A stretch of 64,000 bases of DNA. Source: Aricia agestis. Its lineage: Eukaryota > Arthropoda > Insecta > Lepidoptera > Lycaenidae. The stretch is from NCBI RefSeq assembly GCF_905147365.1, contig NC_056412.1, positions 6,812,001 through 6,876,000 on the forward strand, given 5' to 3'. The translations under genes were made by a program, and so were the position numbers. Shown one piece after another: positions 43,579 to 57,628 of this stretch; position 1 is the stretch's first letter; the number at the start of each line of letters is the position of its first letter. The notes under the pieces are model-generated. The model was given only the letters and a program-made list of their open reading frames with translations. It did no database searches and was not told the origin of the DNA.

Positions 43579-45255
43579 TATAAATTTATACTATGGTTCC
43601 AAGCTCGTGCCAATAATATTTGCCTGTTGTATTGTACACTGGCATGAGCTGTATGATTTAATACGAATACGTTATTAACTTGTTCCACATTTAAAGAATA
43701 TAATGGACTTAATTTTTAGCTTAAAACGGCAGTTTACTACTGAATTTATGTAAATAGTAATTAGTTCCAGTATGTGCCTTATAACATACTTACTACTTTA
43801 AATTTCGAGCTTACTGAGGCAGCTTTCTACTCATACGAAAGTTTTATTAAGTCAGGTGACCTCCAGACTGAGCTTTCAGGTTCATTTGACTGTCGTTTCG
43901 CTACTCGCAGGTGTATCACGGCCGCTACAGCTGTAGCCTGTAACAGAAACTGATGTTTTGTGGGCTATTAAGAATTGGCACTTCTCCGTTACGCTTTGCT
44001 CATGTCCGTGTTATTTTACGCCAATTAATGTAACTTTCAAAAATACTGCTTATTATCCTCAGATGTCCCTCATTTTGGGGTTTGACCCGAAATACCGTTG
44101 TATGCGTAAACAAAATTACGTGTTATCAGCAACGAAGTTTCCTCCAAATTAATAGGCCCAATGAATTATGATAGTTTTATAGTAAATCGATTCGAATTTT
44201 GAACCCTTAACAAGATGCGCCTGTTGTCGGCTTGTTAAAAAGCTATTATTTCAAATTTTGACGTATTTCAATAAACGTTTTAACACCTTTCCCCTTGAGG
44301 TATCATTAGGGTTATTATTGTAACCTCAAGACGAATGATCGAGTCGGTGATCCGATATAATCGACTCGGTCTAGTTCGATTCTGTTAACATCGAGATAAT
44401 CGATGCTCCCCGTTACTCTGTTTAAACAACAGATGCATTATTCTTCGATAATTCCATCTGATTTCTGTACATGGTCATGACCATTTTCATTTCTTTGGGT
44501 ATGATTAGATAATAATTAAAAGTAATAAGATGCTTCTATGTCGGCTATTATTAAAAGTAGTACTGCGTATTTGTTATTAGGTAGAACTATTGGGTATGGT
44601 ATTTCCGGTTGTAGCATTCCTGAACTGAGTCAACGTTTTAGTGATTTGCTTTCCTCAATAAAATGTTTATGTGGTAGTTATTTTTTTCCACGAGGAAAAA
44701 TTCGATAGGTGTTATTTTTTATGTTTTTCGGTAGCTACATACGGTAGTAGTTAGATAACCTGCTACCGTTTTTAGGGTCCCGTACCCAAAGGGTAAAAAC
44801 GGGACCCTATTACTGACACTTCGATGCCTGTTCGTCTGTCTGTCCGTCTGTATGTCTGTCTCCAGGCTGTAACTCACGAACCGCTATAGCTAGACTTCTG
44901 GGCAGAATTTGGCCTGCTACTCACAAATAATCTGATTAGCGAAATTTATATTATTATTGTATAAAAAATGCATTTTAGATATTTTTTTAAATAAATAGAT
45001 TTGTTATCGATTTTATCTGTCCTATGTTTGTATAAAACGATTAAATGTGTTTTTATTTTGATTCGGAAATCAAATAAGATGTTTTAGATATTATCTTTAA
45101 GGCTTAGCAAAAGTTTATTAAATATTTATAGCCTTAAAAGTTATGTTCGTAAACTATGGTGAGCTTTAAATTATTGAAATAAATTTCCAAAAGTAAAGGA
45201 AAATACCGATGTTCTTACTACCGAGCCTCTACGACAATAATTTACTACTTCCAAA
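43579..45255. other. Mostly unassigned, with a common insect repeat
   Basis: At 44775-44925 the hairpin 'agggtcccgtaccc.aaggg...acgggaccct' followed by a (GTCT/GTCC)n tract is a repeat widespread in insects. Otherwise nothing supported. Confidence 0.4.
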
Positions 45256-45602
45256 GAACGCCTCCGTGGTCCAGTTGTTAAGAGCGTGGCTCTAGACTCG
45301 GAGGTCGTGGGTTCGATTTTCGCGTTGGAATTGTTATTTCCATGTTTGGTTAGGACATGCAGGCTGATCACCTGATTGTCTGACAAGTAAGATGATCCAT
45401 GCGTCGGATGGGCATGTAAAAAGTTGGTCCTGCGCCTGATCTCTCGCCAGTCGTGTCGGTCGTCCGTCCCAATGGGTTATGAGAGTAAAGGAATAGAGAG
45501 TGCTCTTGTGTACTGCGCACACACTTGGGCACTATTAAATTGCTCCTACGTAACTGGCCTGGTTTCAATAAAACGGGCCACCGTCACCGAAACCGGTGTG
45601 GT
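45256..45602 (+). mobile_element. tRNA-derived SINE, family S2, copy 2
   Basis: Opposite-strand relative of 25326-25664, with head 'cgcctccgtggtccagttg...gggttcgatttt' and body ending 'accgtcaccgaaaccggtgtgg'. Box B is slightly decayed here. Confidence 0.8.
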
Positions 45603-46110
45603 AGTTATTATTATTACGTCCAAAGAACTAATGATAATTTAAGACGAACCTAGTTTATTTATATAACACAGGTTTTATTATTATTTTTGTTTTGTTACTT
45701 TTTCTATGATTAGGTCTCAGGATTTAGGTGTGAGCAGTAATATTTATAAATCATCCCTAACTCGAAAAATATACTACTGAAACTACTTTGAAATTGCTAC
45801 TAAAATTTATTTGCCCTGACGTAGCGCACATGTAACATTCAACTTCAGGAGGTCAATTCTCACACATGCTGTCTCGGCGAATGCCGAACGTCGAAGCGAT
45901 CTTCGAAATACAGAGATCCGGCCCCTGATAAAGAACTAGAACTAGAGGCGAAACTTTAAAATTATAATATGCAGTAGTTCGTTGCGTAATATAGGTACAG
46001 AAACATCTGCAAACTTACCTTGACATGTTAACAAATTAGAATATCAATCTATAAATGTAATCGTTAAATTTATGTCTTTATATAAAATCGTTACCTAATG
46101 TATATTCATT
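45603..46110. other. Unassigned DNA, nothing recognised
   Basis: No supported gene, RNA or repeat; a short GC-rich patch near 45840-45930. Confidence 0.3.
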
Positions 46111-46514
46111 GAAACATATTATTATCATGCAGTATTTCACATGTTTAGGTATCCGTCCTTAATTTATAGCTTCGTGGAGAGGTAAATTATTATTTAACTT
46201 AATTAAATAAAATATGTAAACAAAGTCAAGGGTACGAGTAGTCCAGATTGCTAACTGGGCCTCTATCATGAGCTCTTAAATCCATTCACTTTACGTCCTT
46301 ATACAGTAAGTATACAGTAAGTATAAGGACGTAAAGTGAACGGATTTAAGAGCTCATGATAGAGGCCCAGTTAGCAACCTGGACTACTCGTACCCTTGAC
46401 TTTGTTTACATATTTTATTTAATTAAGTTAAATAATAATTTACCTCTCCATGAAGCTATAAATTAAGGACGGATACCTAAACATGTGAAATACTGCATGA
46501 TAATAATATGTTTC
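46111..46514. mobile_element. Long foldback element, 194-bp arms
   Basis: Arms 46111-46304 and 46321-46514 are complementary without any indel and with only a few mismatches. The loop is 16 bp (itself containing a repeated 'acagtaagtat'). A transcript would form an almost perfect 194-bp double-stranded RNA. No coding frame. Confidence 0.9.
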
Positions 46515-46554
46515 TTGAGGGCGAAGTATTTGTATTTTGTAGAGAATAATACTT

Positions 46555-47125
46555 AATAGTTGGGGAGGGGAAGAGGGGATTTCGGAAGTAGCTCGAGCAT
46601 GTTAGATTAAGCTTGTATAGGCTTCCGACATGTGTCTAGTTATCATGGTATAGAAATCAGATTTCTCACGTGGTGGGTATTTTTTATATTTTTTATATTG
46701 AAATGTCGTCGGATCTGTCACATTAAGATTGGGGATGTTTAGTATACCCCAAAGAAGCTTCCATATAAAGCACTGACGATTCAAAGGTTATTTAAGCCTG
46801 TAGGGACATTTTAAAATATAAAAAAATAAAGCTTCATATTTTCTTAACTAAGCTTCGCAGATATTTTATTTTTCACTAAACTAAATGATTTAGTCTTTGT
46901 TGTCTAAAATATATTTATAATTTACCTAAATAATCAATTTTCTGAATATATTTTCTTTTTCAAAACTTTAAAATGGCTGCAGTTTCTGCTCCCACCGCTA
47001 AAATAAAAAAACGCTCTTATTATTTTTTTTATAATCTTTACCTAATGTACAAAACCTACTAGGTCCCCATGACGCTCGAGTGACTACAAAAATAGCACCC
47101 TCCCCTCCTCTACTATAAGCTAATA
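46555..47125 (+). mobile_element. MITE-like repeat, copy B
   Basis: Colinear with copy C at 50352-50925 (inverted) and with the diverged copy at 113-655. Starts 'tagttggggaggggaagagg', ends '...cccctcctctacta'. Confidence 0.75.
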
Positions 47126-47579
47126 AAATTTAGTATTATGTTGCTGCATTACTTATGTCCGCAATATATTAAATATTACCTTTTTATGTAATATAGAGTG
47201 CAACAAAATAAAGTAATACATTTTTGTACGGAAAAATTTATGACGTATGGGCATTTCTCATAGAAACATAGAACACCGCTACTTGTACAGTATACTCTAT
47301 ATAGATGTATAGAGTTTAATTTAAAAGTATATATAGATTTAGAGACATACAGATCCTAAAGTATTGTCACTTTTTTACATCTTTATTATAGCTATTGATG
47401 ATACTTACAGCAGCATTTTCACTGTATTTGCTTTATAAAACATTTAACATCAATCTTTCATTTCCTTATTCTGTTGTGATATTGTTGTCTAAGGGTTAAT
47501 TCAGACCGGGACGCGACGAGTAGATGCATTTCTAAATCAGTATGGATTTGACAGATTTGCAAGACGTCTGACGCAATTG
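47126..47579. other. AT-rich DNA, nothing recognised
   Basis: No supported gene, RNA or repeat. Confidence 0.3.
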
Positions 47580-47905
47580 ATACGTGGGAGAGCCATGCTT
47601 CGGCAAGAATGGGCCGGCTCGACCGGATAAATACCACGTTCTCACAGAAAACCGGCGTGAAACAGCGCTTGCGCTGTGTTTCGCCGAGTGAGTGAGTTTA
47701 CCGGAGGCCCAATCCCCTAACCCCTACCCTATTCTCTTCCCTACCCTCAACTATTCCCTTCCCTTCCCTTCCCTACCCTACCCTATTACCCTATTCTCTC
47801 TTAAAAGGTCGGCAACGCACTTGCAGCTCTTCTGATGCTGCGAGTGTCCATGGGCGACGGAAGTTGCTTTCCATCAGGTGACCCGTTTGCCCCTTTATTT
47901 CATAA
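47580..47905 (+). mobile_element. GC-rich lepidopteran repeat (family L), copy 2
   Basis: Most complete copy in this orientation, with 'acgtgggagagccatgcttc', 'ccggcgtgaaacagcgcttg', 'gagtgagtttaccggaggccc', the 'ccctaccctatt' array and 'catcaggtgacccgtttgcc'. Confidence 0.75.
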
Positions 47906-50351
47906 AAAAAAATTGAAATCTGTCAAATCCATGCGTAGATGCATTGCGGCCCCTTAATGATTCAACGATTAGGGCTGTGACGTGTCGACCCCGGTAATCG
48001 CACCCCTAATCATGGGTCAGGGTTCACCTATTACCTGTCACCAGAATTCCCACACACGACACGGTAGCCGTGATTGCGCTGCGCACCCACAGGGGCAATA
48101 TCGTCCACTTCCTACATCCGGCCGCAGGTGACAGAACTCGCGCCCCTCGAATACGTTCTATTAATGGATCTAAACATGACTTTTATGTTTTATGTTCTTT
48201 TAATAGTTGTAGTTATTTAATGAAAAACATAATTAACTATTATTTAGAGTTTTGCCTATATAATTTAATGTTATTACTCTTTATTAAAATATGTAAATTT
48301 AAATTATAAAATACTTTGAAGACGTATACACGCATGCACATTAATCTGAGCCGATAAAATGTAATTACAAAAGTGTGTTCGTTTGGAGCGCTGTCGTTCC
48401 CTATTCCGCGGGATCGCTGAGGACCACCGTATTGCACTATCGCTCCTGTCCACAATTTGCCTTTGAGACTGCCGGCGATCAACCCTTTATCGGCTCATAG
48501 AAATGATAAAATCAGAGTCGGCAACGTGTTTATTATTGTCCCGCCATTAAAACCGCAATCGATACTCACTTATTCATCTGTCACGGGTAGACGCGACAGA
48601 AGTCGGTGTCGCATCTTTACCGCTGTTTAATTACCGCATGATTCATCTTGTCGCCATCCAATACTCGCTCGTAAATCTGTCATATACACCGACGACAACG
48701 TTTTGGCGCTTCGACAATATTATTTCGAAGGCGTGGGTGCGAAGCAGTGATGTCAACGCTAGTTTACATCCCGGCGATATCCAATATAATTCTCGACATT
48801 AACAGGAATGTACAGCAGCTGTATACCAAGTGTTTCTTTTGCAAAATGGCGGTACGGCCACGCGCCAAAACAACTTTGTAAGTCTTTGCACTTGCGTACA
48901 CTCATGCGCGCAGTATCACATGAAATTAATTTTCGAAATGACTTCCGCTCGTATCCGATCAATAAAGCCACCTCATGAGTGCGTCTAATTGTGTTAGGTT
49001 AGGGCGAGTTTCGGCGCCGTCTGTGATAAAAACTAAAACAAACATTCCGTAGAACTAATGAGTGTGTAATTTTGTTAGTGAGGCTCTATGTGGGCGTCCG
49101 TACGGCTGATGACTTTCAGACGTCCCATCTGATTGTAAATCTTCTGGGAAAGGGTGTTTTTGTTAATGAGCCTAAAATTATTAGGTAGGTCAATAAATAT
49201 CCGCATATCATAAAAATAGATATCTAAAAATTGTAAATTACTTAAAATAATACTCGCTTCGGACTGCCGAATGTATGAAATATACTAGTTAAATTATTAG
49301 CAAATATTTGATAATAAACTGAGATATAATAAATATCTACCTACTTATCCATAGCGTAGAACACGGTTTCTGGAACCAAAAAATAAGTACGACCGACGAA
49401 ACTTGTTGCATACGTTGTAAAAGTCGACGCAGAAAGAGAGATAAAACGTGATAAATTTTATACGCCACTGTAAAGCATATTTTAAAATTGAAATTGTTTT
49501 GAGTTTATGATACAATAACAAGCTCATGCCTATGTCAGTATTATGAGGCCGCAATTTAGCCGGTACAAAGGGGAATCGCGCCGGCAATGAAAGGTTTATT
49601 GGCGATACTTCGGCGCCCGAGCCTTCGCGCCTCCAGCGACTTAAGCCGTAATGGGAGATTTACACGGTTCGATGAAGCTTCACGACTTTGCTGCGTTTTA
49701 AAAATCGGGCGAAGGGCGATTCAGTCAGTTGCAACCTCATCGAATCTAAATGGTCGATTTTGGTCGTGCGGCTAAAATCATGCGGCTTTAGTTGACCGTG
49801 TGAATCCCGCTTAAAACTCTTGCAGACATTCAATCAAGGCTGTGAGTGTCCATTTGATAGACCGGCTCGAGGTGCTAACCCAATTTACGTTCGAAACGCT
49901 TCGCTTTTAGCAAATTAGTTTTTACATTCCATTCCCTGCGCCGTATCGGCTTTTACTGTTCAATAAGAATCAGGTCGTGGTAAAATTTAAGGTAGACTGG
50001 TGGTGGAATGGTTTCCAGTGTAAAACTCCAACACTTTACGACTTTTGTTTAACTGTATTGAGAACAGAAAAAGCTTTTCTTGCTATTTAGGGCAATAAGA
50101 CCCAAATACATACCCACAAGAATCTTTTGACACTTGGACGATATTTTCATGGCGGTGTGGATGTGAAAGAGGTGGTGATGAGCAAAATTGGTCTTGGCCT
50201 TGGTCTTGCAGTCTTGGTCTAGCAAAAAGAAAAGACCAAAACCAATTTCGCTTATCACTAGAAAGACGTGACTCTCCAAATTCACTAGCTTTAGTTGTCA
50301 TTTCAGCCACAAATAAAATCATATTTCACATTTCAGGGAGGCTGTGAGTGT
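47906..50351. other. Unassigned DNA with GC-rich patches
   Basis: Moderately GC-rich stretches around 48000-48150, 48350-49100 and 49540-49960 lack stable open frames or recognised motifs. They could be conserved non-coding DNA or old repeats. No gene supported. Confidence 0.3.
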
Positions 50352-50925
50352 GAAACACCTATAGTAAGAGAGGGAAGGTGCTAATTTTGTAGTCACTCGA
50401 GTGTCATGGAAACCTAATAGGTTTTTTACAATAGGTAAAACTGATAAAAAAATAATAAGAGCGTTTTTTAATTTAGCGGTAGGTTCAGAAACTGCAGCCA
50501 TTTTAAAGTTTTGAAAAAGAAAATATATTCAGAAAATTGCTTATTTAGGTAAATTATAAATATATTTTAGACAACAAGGACTAACTCATTTGGTTTAGTG
50601 CAAAATAAAATATATGCGAAGCTTAGTTAGGAAAATATGAAGCTTTATTTTTTTATACTTAAATATTTTAAAATGTCCCTACAGGCTTACCTAACATTTG
50701 AATCGTCAGTGCTTTATAAGGAAGCTTCTTTGGGGTATACTAAACATCTTAATCTGACAGATCCGATGACATTTCAATATTTAAAAAAAATTAACCCACT
50801 AATCTGATTCTGATTTCTATACCATGATAACAAGACACATGTGGGAAGCCTATACAAGCTTAATCTGACACGCTCGAGCTGGTCCCGGAATCCCCTCTTC
50901 CCCTCCCCAACTACTACTCTCTCAA
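50352..50925 (-). mobile_element. MITE-like repeat, copy C
   Basis: Inverted relative of copy B, very similar along its length; only small indels (for example a 'taagtat' insertion). Confidence 0.75.
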
Positions 50926-52014
50926 GTTGCTTTTTATCAAGTGACACTTTACAATATGGCGGAATTTCCAACAATTTTGTCGTCAAATCATCCTTGTAGG
51001 GTATTATATTCAAATCTTGATTTATGAATGTGCGTGCGCGTGTAGCTGACAGCACTCCTCCAACATTATCGCATTCTATTGTTTACAAAGCGGTGGTTTC
51101 CGTCATCTGACTAGGCCGCAATTATTTCTGAAAAAATAGCACCGATGTTGACACTTAGCTAACAATGTGCTAGTATAAGTAAGTGGTCATGTCAGCAGAA
51201 GACTGACGCACGTCACTCAGCAGCGTTAACGAGCACATGCAAATTCCCAACCTGTTTCACTAACAATTCACATTTCAAAAATCTGAATATTGGGTATTAC
51301 GTAACAATATCAAAGTGACATATTTTGCTAAATTTTAATCTTGACTAGTCCAACTTATTATATTTGACAAGTTTTTTAGCCGACTTCCAAAAGGAGGAAC
51401 TTATCCTGTAATCAATTTTCATTCTTTTGAAGTCGGTGCTGGCTAAGTTCTATGTCAAGTATCTCAGGTCTGGGCTGGTACCGACTTCAAACGAATGTAA
51501 ATTGAGTACAGGATAAGTTGATGTTTAGTCGAATTTTGAAAAAGGCGCTATTGAAGGTTAGAGTTATGTCATACATTTTAGATTAGATTAGATCATTATT
51601 CATTAGAATATTGTTTTTACCTTGGAATTCGGGTTCAATTTTTTGTTAAAAAAAAATAATTAATATTAAAATATTATTAGCACGCCAATTTTTTTACAGT
51701 TAACTTCTACTAAACTAAATAAAAATAAACATACAGTTGACAGAATGTATTCCTAACATCAAGTCGTCGAACAGACCGAAAATCTTTCAAGTAGGTTCAT
51801 TATTAATATATTTTGTAGTTGTAGTGAATTACTCAAATGAATGTTAGGATTTATAATAAAAAACAGTGCTATGGACAGATATTATTACAATAGTCATCGA
51901 TTGTCATGAAACGTAATAAGCCGATAAAAGTTTAACCTAACTTATAACCGAGTTTAAGTCTTTACAAATTCTAACGAATAATCTTACATGTCAATCGATC
52001 ATGAGTTTTTTTTT
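50926..52014. other. Unassigned DNA containing a small inverted repeat
   Basis: At about 51400-51512 'aacttatcctgtaatcaattttcattc' faces its complement across 'gaagtcggt...accgacttc', a foldback of roughly 110 bp. No gene supported. Confidence 0.4.
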
Positions 52015-52286
52015 AATATCAATGGACGCTCTACACCACGTCACTCTGGCCCCGTGCTAAGTACCTGAAGGACTTGTATTACAGGTAGGTACCAGACAAC
52101 GGAAATATATTTAATAATGTTATACTACACATATATTTAAGATTTTTATTATATGATACACATATTTAATACACATCCAGACCCGGGAACATTGAAAACT
52201 TTTTGTTCCATCGGCGGGATTCGAACCCGCGACCCCCGGCTTGAGCTGCCACACACTCAACCAATTAATGAACCACAGAGGTCGTC
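52015..52286 (-). mobile_element. tRNA-derived SINE, copy 3 (family S1)
   Basis: Complement of 19933-20212. The A box is degraded ('ttaatgaaccacagaggtcg' on the + strand) while the B box (ggttcgaatcc) is intact. Confidence 0.8.
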
Positions 52287-55150
52287 ATGAGTAGGTACTA
52301 TGGATGGCGCTTGTCTAAAATATTTTTTCATTTTTTTTTATATTTTTAACTCCTAAGCACTTTAATTAAAATATTATGTAATAACTAATTGACATATTGT
52401 CACATTGTGAAAACGTAACGTTATGTCTAATAAAAGTAACGTTGGGATTTTTTTGTGTTGAAAGAGTTTATAAGTGAATTTTAAGAAACTCTCACTAATA
52501 AATCTACAGAAGCGAATTTGGATCCAATAGTTTTTACTTATAACCAGTCTTCAACGCCTAATGAAATGTCCATACACCTAATTTTATTCGAAAAATTTAC
52601 AAATTGACACGAATACCCGAAATAGATAAGTAAAAACATAACAGTATCATATTATTTTTGTAATATACAGACAGAATAGCAAATAAATGGTGATTTTGTA
52701 TAATTTATCACTATTTGCGAGAAAACATCCTCGAGACGAAAAAAAATCAAATTGTGTATGCAAGTGATTTATAATTTTCTAAATAAATTAATGTAAAATT
52801 TTTAGAAAAGAAAATAAATTCCTAGTGGTACTATTTTTTGCAGCAGGTGTTTTCGCTAAACTGGTTTTTATGTGGACATTCCAGTAATTTTAGAAACATC
52901 TCCGAGCCTATGCATAAGATATTCACACATATGAGCTTAACATTCTTTATGGCCTAAGTCTTTCGCCTAATCATTATGCATAGACTTGTTTTTGACGCTA
53001 ATATTCACTGACCTCCGGTGACCTCTTCGTGGTAAAACTAGAATTTGTGGGCTAATTTATGTGATTCATTTAATTAGGTATAATAATTACTATAGGTACG
53101 AATAAATTATGAGAACGCTGCCTGCTTTTGATCCCCTAGTAGCAGGCAATATCATATTAAGATATTGAGTCAATGGTTTAAGGTGCCCGGACCGAAAGTA
53201 TTAACTTTGTTTCAATTAGATTTATCAGAATGTAGCTAAATAATTACTTACGCACAGATATAAATTACAGCAATATTACCTGATATTTGTATGAGTATGG
53301 TCGGCTATAATGCTACAAATTTAAATGTTACGTAGGTACCTATTAACACCGAAATACAATCATAAACAAGAAATATAGTTTTGTGTAATTTTGTGAATTA
53401 TAAATGAAGAAATAATTAATAATAAAATCAATTAAAACATAGGTAACGTAGATATTATGTCTAATGGTAGATAGTTATGCAGAAATTATTAAAATTATAA
53501 ATAAGTTTTAATACACTTTGGACTCAGCTGATAAATATAAAAATGTAAATAGTTAATAATAACATTATATCCTCTATCCATTGCTCAAAAGGAAGCATTT
53601 CGAGCAATTCATTCAAGCTTGAAAGCTTCATGTTTTGTTTTATAAATAACTAGATATATAACAGTAGCCTAAATGACTTACCACATTAATATAATTAATA
53701 AATAAAATACTAAGATAAACTTAATAAACATACCTAATCAATTATGTTGATTTTGGGTCAGTTACTTCATACAATAGCAAGAGATAAATAAGGACAGAAA
53801 TAGTCAAAGTGCCGTTTTAACGATTTGATTAGTATAAGTTACGAATAATTATTACCTACTTTTTATTAGTAAATTTATATATATTTATGGCGTACGTCTT
53901 AAAATGGGGTTCTCTTAAAACAGACATCGTTAATGAAACGTTGAAACTTAATTTAATTAGGTAGCTGCTATTTTGACAAAACCTGAAAACAGTGACACAG
54001 AATCGTTGATATGCTGTAGGAATTATATAGGACAGAACATCAGCTACAATAAAGCATCTATTGAAAGTAGGCACTTCAATGTAGCTACATTTTACAATAA
54101 CTTTTTTCAAAGAGTAAATAATTTCCATTTGATAACTTAATTAGCATAGAGTAGTTTAAAATTTACCACTTGCTGGTCACCAGTTCTTTTTTAAATGAAA
54201 AAGCTATCTAGGGCAGCTTAGTGACTATAATGCTGTTTATACTCGTAAAACGCTAAGTATAGACGAGTATTGTAATCAGCCTATAATGTTTGAAACTTTC
54301 CCGAGAACTACTGTATAATTTGGCTGACAGGAGCCAAAGCAATAAATATTTATAGAAGCACTCCACCGTTCTCGGTAAATTGCTGTGCAATCTACTCGAT
54401 GTTTATCCCAACATTGTATTTTGCCTGGTGTCCAACGAAATACAAAGTACAATACCCGCGACGTAAACACATCATCGACTCCTTAAATTATTTTACAACT
54501 CGTGCCCTCGTTAAAAGGCAATAAGTAGCTTTTTAAAAATTCTTCTCGAATTTGTAAAGATGCGTCGATTAGGCATATAAAATGTAATTAGGTTTAGGCT
54601 TGTTTAGGTTTGTTAGAAGAAACAGATATTCAATTTCTTAAATTATTTTCTAATCAGCCGATCAATGCCAAATTTAAAGTCATTTTTATGGCCTCATATT
54701 TTTCATATTTTTGTAATATTGTAATAAAAAGTTTAGGGTAGAAAACTTTTCTATTTTTGACCCTAAAATATTTAAAGAGGGATATAAGGAAGTCGGTAAA
54801 AATTTGGAGAAGTGTTTTTAGGAAACGATAAACGAAATAAAAAGCCGATACGTCAATTTCATATCGATGGGAGTGCGGCCCACTCGGTCTTTGTGAGAAA
54901 TTGAGAGATGACGCCGATGACAGCTGATAATATCGTCATTCTGGACCCTCTACTGAGACATGCGAAATATTTATCCAAATATTTCAATGATTTAATAAAT
55001 TAGTATACAATATATTATTATATTTTTAACTTTGACTTATTGTATCATTGTAATGAATAATTGCATTATTGTCATAATATTATTATGTGATAACAAAATG
55101 CTATAGTTTTTCAATGTTATCTCTCCAATTTTTAAATGGCATAACATTTT
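52287..55150. other. AT-rich DNA, nothing recognised
   Basis: No supported gene, RNA or repeat. Confidence 0.3.
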
Positions 55151-55154
55151 TACT

Positions 55155-55420
55155 TAGGTAGTAGGAACTATTATCTATATGTATAAAACTCAAAGGTGAC
55201 TGACTGACTGATTGACATAGTGATTTATCAACGCACAGCCCAAACCACTGGACGGATTCGGCTTAAATTTGGCATGGATGTTATAACGTAGGCATCCGCT
55301 AAGAAAAGATTTTGATAAATTCCAACCCCAAGGGGTTCAAATAGGGGATGAAAGTTTGTATATAATAATACTTCTTAACGCGAGCAAAGCCGCGGGCAAA
55401 AGCTCGTGTTGCATAAAGTT
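55155..55420 (+). mobile_element. Helitron-like lepidopteran fragment
   Basis: Contains 'ctgactgactgattgacatag', 'cacagcccaaaccactggacgg' and the end 'cgcgagcaaagccgcgggcaaaagctcgt', typical of abundant non-autonomous elements in Lepidoptera. A small palindrome at 55433-55478 (aaggattctgatcaaat and complement) follows. Confidence 0.55.
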
Positions 55421-56469
55421 CATTCCGAACAAAAGGATTCTGATCAAATACGGTATCATATTTGATCAGAATCCTTATCATCTAAAGTAAGAGTGTGAAG
55501 AAGTAGATTTTTTTAAGGTAAATAAAACTTTAATTACTAATTAATATAATATTAATTTTAATTTAATAATTAAGACCTCAGATTATAATAATTATTATCT
55601 AGTGAACTATCTGACATCTTTCATTAAAGAGCAGCGTTTAATTATGCAAGCAGATTGTGTCAAGTTCCCACGGGCTTAAATTGATTAGCCAATAATGCGA
55701 GCGCTTATTAAAGCTATGGTGGGAGCATAAGGAATAAAAATGTTTAAAAAAGTAAAAAAATATAAATGAGATTAATATGTTTATTAACAAAGCAACGAAA
55801 CTGAATACCAAAAGATTTTGACCATCATTACCTTCATATCAAATATTGATACTATTTTGACTATAATATAGAACACATTAATGCTATGTGTGTATGCATA
55901 TTTGGTAGAACTGAAATTTTACATAGGCGGATTACAATATTACATATTATAATAAATTATTATCCGTCTAGTATAATTTTATACCTAAAACTAAAGTGAT
56001 GGTTTGTAACTAGACAGATATTGTTGTAAATATTGTTGTATATTGACATACCTCTCAATTTATATACCCTATTGGCATGCCTGACAGGCCAACTCACGCG
56101 CCGCCAACGCGCCAATACACCAGGGATACCCTATACCAGGTAATATAAACGGACGCAATCAATAAACAATATCGCCGTCATCGCGAAAATAATTAGCTTT
56201 CCGAAAACTTTCTTATGGTCCGTTACTTTGTTTGCCAGGCAATCGTGTTGGTACCACCCCCTTTTAATTGGTACTTTGATAAAAGTTATAAATGGTTAAA
56301 TTAGTTAACAAAATTATCGGGATATTTGCCTGTTAAAGTTACCTTCATCGATCTCTTAATAAATTGCTGTCTTTTACCTGTAAAAGACATCAACGAGAGG
56401 CTCAGATACACTAATTTTTTTAATTTTACATTTTTATATTAATATGTTATTAAATATATTCATACTAAT
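55421..56469. other. AT-rich DNA, nothing recognised beyond a short palindrome
   Basis: No supported gene, RNA or repeat other than the palindrome at 55433-55478. Confidence 0.3.
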
Positions 56470-56640
56470 ATTTTAACTAAAGTGTGTCTGTCTGTTACCT
56501 CTTTTCGTCCAAGCCACTGAACTGATTTTGCTGAAATTTGGTATGGAGATACTTTTAAGCTTCGGGAAAGGATAAGGGGATACTTTTATCCCTGAAAAAT
56601 GTACAGTTGTCGAGGTTAGGTAAACGAATTTTTGTCATCC
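56470..56640 (+). mobile_element. Lepidopteran repeat 'gtgtgtctgtctgttacctctt', fragment 5
   Basis: Has 'aagtgtgtctgtctgttacctctt', 'gaactgattttgctgaaatttggtatggagatact' type landmarks. Confidence 0.55.
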
Positions 56641-56910
56641 AGGATAATATATTTTGGGTTTAGAAAAAAACTTGTTCTACACTCGATCTCGTTGATGTCT
56701 TTTATGGGGCTCAAATTGTTAGGGCTTCTCCTTTAGAAATTTTGTACATCATAAGTATTTTATCTATTTTATTTGTCTTCAAAATGTACCGTTAATTATA
56801 AATTTATTACTTATAAGTTTATTACAGTAACATAATAATTAATTAATTACTTAAGTTTAACATGAGACAATTATTAATGAGAAAAAAATGGTACCTACAA
56901 CCTGTGAGAC

Positions 56911-56972
56911 TTATGTTTCCATAAGTGACATGTTAACAAATTTTTGTTAACATGTCACTTATGAAAACATAA
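56911..56972. repeat. Near-perfect 30-bp-armed palindrome
   Basis: 'ataagtgacatgttaacaaa' and its complement meet with only a 2-base gap. It would form a tight cruciform or RNA hairpin. Confidence 0.85.
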
Positions 56973-57411
56973 TTCTTTATTAATTATAATAATAATTATA
57001 ATAATTCTATATTACATATTTTGACTGCTCGTATAATATTGCAAAATGAACTCGAAATATTCAAAATGTCCATTTGCACTATATTAGATTTTTTTTGCAT
57101 ATCATCAAATCTTAATAACATTATAATACAGTGACATGGCAACCGAAAAATTTTATAATAATGTGATCCTAATAAGAGCGGTATTCGAACAGTCGACTTT
57201 GCGGTAACATTCATCATAAATTTGATGAAAGCCTTTTTAAAGGCAAAGCCATTGAAATCGGAATAAAAACCAACGTTACTAACAACGTCATCAGCAAAAT
57301 ATAACACATACAGTAGATCGTTTTTATGCTAGACTGCTCAATTTATTGTATGAACATTTTACACATTATTTCAGATAACTTGAAGTGGCAAAACACCGTG
57401 TAACTTGAAGT

Positions 57412-57628
57412 GGACCAGAGGCCCAATCCCCTACCCTATTCCCTTCCCTACCCTCCCCTATTCCCTTCCTCTCCCATCCCTACCCCCTATTCCCTCTTAA
57501 AAGGACGGCAACGCACCTGCGGCTCTTTTGATGCTGCGAGTGTCCATGAGTGACGGAAGTTGCTTTCCATCAGGTTTTTTCGATTTTGTTTGACCCGTTT
57601 GCTCGATTGCCCCCTTATTTCATTAAAA
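57412..57628 (+). mobile_element. GC-rich lepidopteran repeat (family L), copy 3, truncated
   Basis: Starts at 'accagaggcccaatccccta' and continues to 'gacccgtttgctcgattgcccc'. The first half of the repeat is missing, and 'ttttcgattttgttt' is inserted near the end. Confidence 0.7.
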
